Shown in pieces: positions 61,168 through 64,000 of a stretch of DNA of 64,000 bases. The stretch comes from Mesorhizobium sp. B2-1-8 (GTDB lineage: Bacteria > Pseudomonadota > Alphaproteobacteria > Rhizobiales > Rhizobiaceae). The notes below the pieces were generated by a model. It was not told where the DNA came from and did not search any database. It saw nothing but the letters and a program-made list of their open reading frames with translations. Both the position numbers and the translations under genes were made by a program. How positions within the stretch are numbered: position 1 is the first letter of the stretch; each line of letters begins with the position of its first letter. Location: contig NZ_CP083952.1 of the NCBI RefSeq assembly GCF_006442545.2, positions 1,915,501-1,979,500 on the forward strand, read 5' to 3'.

Positions 61168-62949
61168 GTGCTTTCCAGAAACCAACCCCAAGTCTACGCC
61201 CGCCGGCTGCGCGCGGTGCTTTTGAGGTCAGTCCCTCTCCTGGAGGCGCGCGGCATCGCCGTGGTCATCATGGCGGGCGTTGTCGGCGTCATGGCCGGCA
61301 TACTGGTTACCTCGATGAGCCAGATCGTGCAGGACCTGCACGGGCTGCTGTTCGGTGTCCAACCCGGCGGGCGGCTGTCGGGCATGTTCTCGCTTGCCAA
61401 TCCGATGCAGGCGCTGATCCCCGCGATCGGAGGCATCCTGCTCGGGATATCGGTGGTCTGGCTGAGGCTTCGGAAATTCCGCACGCCGGTCGACCCGATC
61501 GAGGCCAACGCGCTCTATGGCGGGCGCATGTCGCTGACCGACACCTTCATCATCGTCGTGCAGACGATGATTTCCAGCGGCTTCGGCGCCTCCGTAGGCC
61601 TGGAGGCCGGCTATACGCAGGTTGGCTCCGGTGTCGCCTCGCGGATGGCGCGCGCCTTCCGGTTGCGCCGCAACGATGTCCGCATCCTGGTCGGCTGTGG
61701 CGCCGCCGGCGCCATATCAGCCGCCTTCGATGCGCCGCTGACCGGCGCCTTCTACGGTTTCGAGCTGGTCATCGGCATCTACTCGGTCGCCAATGTCGCG
61801 CCTGTCATGACGGCCGCGGTCTCGGCGTCGCTGACGGCGGAAGTGTTCGGCGGCGTCCCGTTCCCGCTCGAGCTTTCAGGGTTGCCGCAACTCACCGCCA
61901 GCCAATATGTGCCATTCCTTCTGCTCGGCCTGCTCGGCGGCGCGGCCTCGATCGCCATCATGCAACTGGTGACGCTGATCGAGCGCGGTTTCAACAGGCT
62001 TTCGATCGATGCCTCGCTGCGGCCCGTCATCGGCGGTGTCCTGGTCGGCCTCCTCGGCCTGATCACGCCGCAGGTCCTGTCCAGCGGCCACGGTGCGCTG
62101 CACCGCGAGTTCGCCATGAATTACGGGCTGGCGGTGGTAGCCAGCGTCTTCGTGCTGAAGCTGGCGGCGTCGGCTATCTCGCTGGGCTCGGGTTTTCGCG
62201 GCGGACTGTTCTTCGCCTCACTGTTCCTCGGCGCGCTGCTCGGAAAGGCGTTCGCCGGTGTCATGGCGCTCGTCTCGCCGGCGACCGGCATCGACCCCTC
62301 CGTCGCCGCCGTCGTCGGCATGACGTCGCTTGCCGTCGGTGTCGTCGGCGGTCCGCTGACCATGACCTTCCTGGCGCTGGAATCGACCCGCGACCTGACG
62401 CTCACCGGCGTGGTGCTGGCCGCTTCGATCATGGCGGCGATCCTGGTGCGCGAAACCTTCGGCTATTCGTTCTCTACCTGGCGCTTCCACCTGCGCGGCG
62501 AGACGATCCGCAGCGCCCACGATGTCGGCTGGATGCGCAGCCTGACCGTCGACTCGATGATGCGCGAGGACATCAAGACCATCGATGCGTCGACGACGCT
62601 GGCCGCCTTCCGCAAGGAGTTCCCGCTGGGGTCGGCCCAGCGCGTGATCGCCGTCGACCCGGGGGACGAATATGTCGGCATGCTGATCGTGGCCGAACTG
62701 CACAGCGATCCTTCCGGCGGCGAGGTGCCGGTGCGCGATCTTACCCAGTACAAGGATGCCGTTCTGGTGCCCAGCATGAACGTGCAGACCGCCGCCGAGA
62801 CCTTCCAGCGCGCCGGCGCCGAGGAACTGGCCGTGGTCGAGGACTTCGCCGACCACATCGTGCTCGGTCTGCTGACCGAGGGGCATTTGATGCGGCGCTA
62901 TGCGGAGGAACTCGAAAAGGCGCGCCGAGACCTGTCGGGCGAGGGATAG
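61168..62949 (+). CDS. ClC-type chloride channel/antiporter family protein with CBS domains
   Basis: 593 residues from GTG 61168. About 10 or more membrane helices (to about 430) followed by two CBS domains (about 450-575; TVDSMMREDIKTIDASTTLAAF). ClC signature sites are altered: the GSGIP loop reads ANALYGGRM (113-121) and GREGPxVQ reads GLEAGYTQ (144-151), keeping gating Glu146 but not the Arg or Pro. Later GSGFRGGLFFASLFLGALLG (in part) is retained. The ion carried may therefore not be chloride. The start could be earlier or later; the ribosome site is weak. Confidence 0.82.
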   Translation: MLSRNQPQVYARRLRAVLLRSVPLLEARGIAVVIMAGVVGVMAGILVTSMSQIVQDLHGLLFGVQPGGRLSGMFSLANPMQALIPAIGGILLGISVVWLRLRKFRTPVDPIEANALYGGRMSLTDTFIIVVQTMISSGFGASVGLEAGYTQVGSGVASRMARAFRLRRNDVRILVGCGAAGAISAAFDAPLTGAFYGFELVIGIYSVANVAPVMTAAVSASLTAEVFGGVPFPLELSGLPQLTASQYVPFLLLGLLGGAASIAIMQLVTLIERGFNRLSIDASLRPVIGGVLVGLLGLITPQVLSSGHGALHREFAMNYGLAVVASVFVLKLAASAISLGSGFRGGLFFASLFLGALLGKAFAGVMALVSPATGIDPSVAAVVGMTSLAVGVVGGPLTMTFLALESTRDLTLTGVVLAASIMAAILVRETFGYSFSTWRFHLRGETIRSAHDVGWMRSLTVDSMMREDIKTIDASTTLAAFRKEFPLGSAQRVIAVDPGDEYVGMLIVAELHSDPSGGEVPVRDLTQYKDAVLVPSMNVQTAAETFQRAGAEELAVVEDFADHIVLGLLTEGHLMRRYAEELEKARRDLSGEG

Positions 62950-62971
62950 GCGCCCGCGGTTTCCGAACTCG

Positions 62972-64000
62972 TCAGTGCTCGATCGGTCCCTTGGCAGGCA
63001 CCAACGCCGTGCCGGCGGTTGTCGGGCGCTCGATCACGCGTCGCACGCGCGGCGGCTCATCGCCTGAGTGCAGCGCCCGCAAGCGTTCGCCGACAATGGC
63101 GTCGGCATGGGTGATGCGGCCGTTGTGCCTGACATATTCGAGCCAAGTCGGCGTGTGGTAATGCTCGATCCAGATCGACGGATTTTCGAGATCGCGCGCC
63201 AGCGTCCAGTTGCGGGCACCGTCACGGCGGCGGATGCGGCCACGTTCGGCCATGGTGGCGAGGAATTCCGCCTCGTCCTCGTGCCGGATCACATATTCGA
63301 TCATGATGGCGATCGGGCCGCTGCGCGGCTTGAGGTCGAGGGCGAGATGCGGTTCCTTGAAGCGATTGAGCGGGTCGAGGTTGAGCACCTGCTGTTGCGG
63401 CAGCGGCAGCACAAGGCCGAGGGCGCCGCCGGCGAGCATTGCGATGGCCGCGGCGATCAGCGCGGTCCCGGCACCATGCGCATCGGCGACGACACCCCAG
63501 ATCCAGCTGCCCAGCGCGATGCCGCCGAAGGTGGCGGTCTGGTAGACCGAGAGAACCCGGCCGACCACCCAACGCGGCGTCGCCATCTGCACCGTGACGT
63601 TGAAATGGGATAGCGCGATCACCCAGCAGGCGCCGCCGACAAGCAGGCCGAGCGAGGTCTGCCAGGCATGCTGGCTGATAGCGGCGTTCAAGGCGCAGGC
63701 AGCGAAACCGCCGAAGGCGCAGCGCACCATCGTCTCGCTGGAGAGCAACTGCCGCAGCCGCACGCTGATCAGCGCGCCGCCGACCGCGCCGATGCCGAAG
63801 GCGCCCAGCATGATGCCGTAGGTCAGCGCGTCGCCCTTGACGAGATCGCGGGCCACCAGCGGCAGCAGCGCGAGCACCGCGCCGGCGCTGAAGCCAAAGG
63901 CCGCGCCCCTGACCAGCACCTTGCCGATGTTGGGCGACATGGCGACGTAGCGCAGGCCCGCGCCCATGGCGGCTCCCAATGACTCGCGCGGCAGGGCCGA
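62972..64000 (-). CDS. MFS exporter, EntS/MFS_3 family (5' end outside window)
   Basis: The C-terminal 342 residues are present and the frame is open to the window edge (RESLGAAMGAGLRYVAMSP), so the true start lies beyond 64000; a TTG at 63979 is internal. Six membrane helices correspond to the second half of the transporter. A soluble tail of about 130 residues follows (IAIMIEYVIRHEDEAEFLATMAERGRIRRRDGA..., WIEHYHTPTWLEYVRHN), which has an ABM-like fold typical of this family. EntS-type members export siderophores or drugs; the substrate here is unknown. Convergent with the ClC gene, 22 bases apart. Confidence 0.88.
   Translation of the reverse strand, partial: SALPRESLGAAMGAGLRYVAMSPNIGKVLVRGAAFGFSAGAVLALLPLVARDLVKGDALTYGIMLGAFGIGAVGGALISVRLRQLLSSETMVRCAFGGFAACALNAAISQHAWQTSLGLLVGGACWVIALSHFNVTVQMATPRWVVGRVLSVYQTATFGGIALGSWIWGVVADAHGAGTALIAAAIAMLAGGALGLVLPLPQQQVLNLDPLNRFKEPHLALDLKPRSGPIAIMIEYVIRHEDEAEFLATMAERGRIRRRDGARNWTLARDLENPSIWIEHYHTPTWLEYVRHNGRITHADAIVGERLRALHSGDEPPRVRRVIERPTTAGTALVPAKGPIEH

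Noticed and set aside
61017..63161. Open frame of about 710 codons overlapping the ClC gene on the same strand
   Set aside because: Arg/Ala-rich +1 shadow; the ClC frame has all conserved motifs and hydrophobic helices.
1..64000. tRNA/rRNA genes, insertion sequences, prophage or toxin-antitoxin modules
   Set aside because: Looked for transposase and integrase motifs, tRNA-like cloverleafs and small paired TA genes while reading each gap; none was found.

Overview
The window is 64 kb of high-GC, gene-dense chromosome from an alphaproteobacterium of the order Rhizobiales, most likely Mesorhizobium or a close relative (Phyllobacteriaceae). The reasons are the protein set (a Brucella Omp10-type lipoprotein, homospermidine synthase with an alphaproteobacterial ornithine decarboxylase, a FlgJ-like rod-binding protein without a muramidase domain, NuoE-type helix-hairpin-helix tails), regulatory RNAs typical of rhizobia (a ROSE-type thermometer, an alpha-r14-like sRNA, a speF-type leader) and several structured intergenic repeats of rhizobial style. 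I see no tRNA, rRNA, CRISPR array, transposase, plasmid replication gene or symbiosis gene. This is core chromosome rather than an island.

Layout. 1-3.8 kb: 3' part of a histidinol-phosphatase gene, an alpha/beta hydrolase, a heat-shock hsp20 with RpoH-type promoter and RNA thermometer, and threonine aldolase. 4.3-10.6 kb: glutamate synthase gltB-gltD, the nitrogen-assimilation centre of the window. 10.6-17.5 kb: envelope genes (catalytically doubtful SGNH protein, lytic transglycosylase, galU, outer-membrane beta-barrel, arabinose-5-phosphate isomerase). 17.7-24.4 kb: qmcA-nfeD, an FAD oxidoreductase, ferrochelatase, a secreted 5'-nucleotidase/LysM fusion and omp10. 24.6-29.2 kb: homospermidine synthase and a DUF3445-YCII-pabC-pabB group. 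29.3-40.5 kb: an HhH membrane protein, oligoendopeptidase F, an orphan NtrC-type regulator, a DUF882 peptidase-like protein, KDPG aldolase, tRNA hydroxylase trhO, a DUF533 protein, a probable sRNA, an SDR and a SHOCT protein. 40.7-49.1 kb: aminotransferase, acetyltransferase, CDF metal exporter, erythronate dehydrogenase, a DUF1007/NicO nickel-cobalt pair and an amidase-LysR pair. 49.1-51.8 kb: ornithine decarboxylase behind a long structured leader, an acetyltransferase and an SCP2 protein. 52-58.7 kb: the flagellar genes flhA-fliR-fliJ-like and flgJ-like-flgN-like-membrane protein, separated by a divergent isochorismatase/LysR pair. 58.9-64 kb: a small monooxygenase, a MarR-controlled oxidoreductase-cupin unit, a divergent ClC-type channel and the 3' part of an MFS exporter gene.

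Connections. Ornithine decarboxylase (49.6 kb) makes putrescine and homospermidine synthase (24.6 kb) consumes it; both have unusual leader DNA. MltB, the DUF459 protein, GalU, KpsF, the DUF882 protein and Omp10 all serve the cell envelope. The CDF exporter, NicO transporter and DUF1007 protein point to divalent-metal homeostasis. Most of the unexplained signal is non-coding: phased or tandem short repeats upstream of hss, the nucleotidase gene and pepF; three or four repeat families; and RNA elements exposing CUCCUCCC loops. No wholly new multi-gene system is evident.
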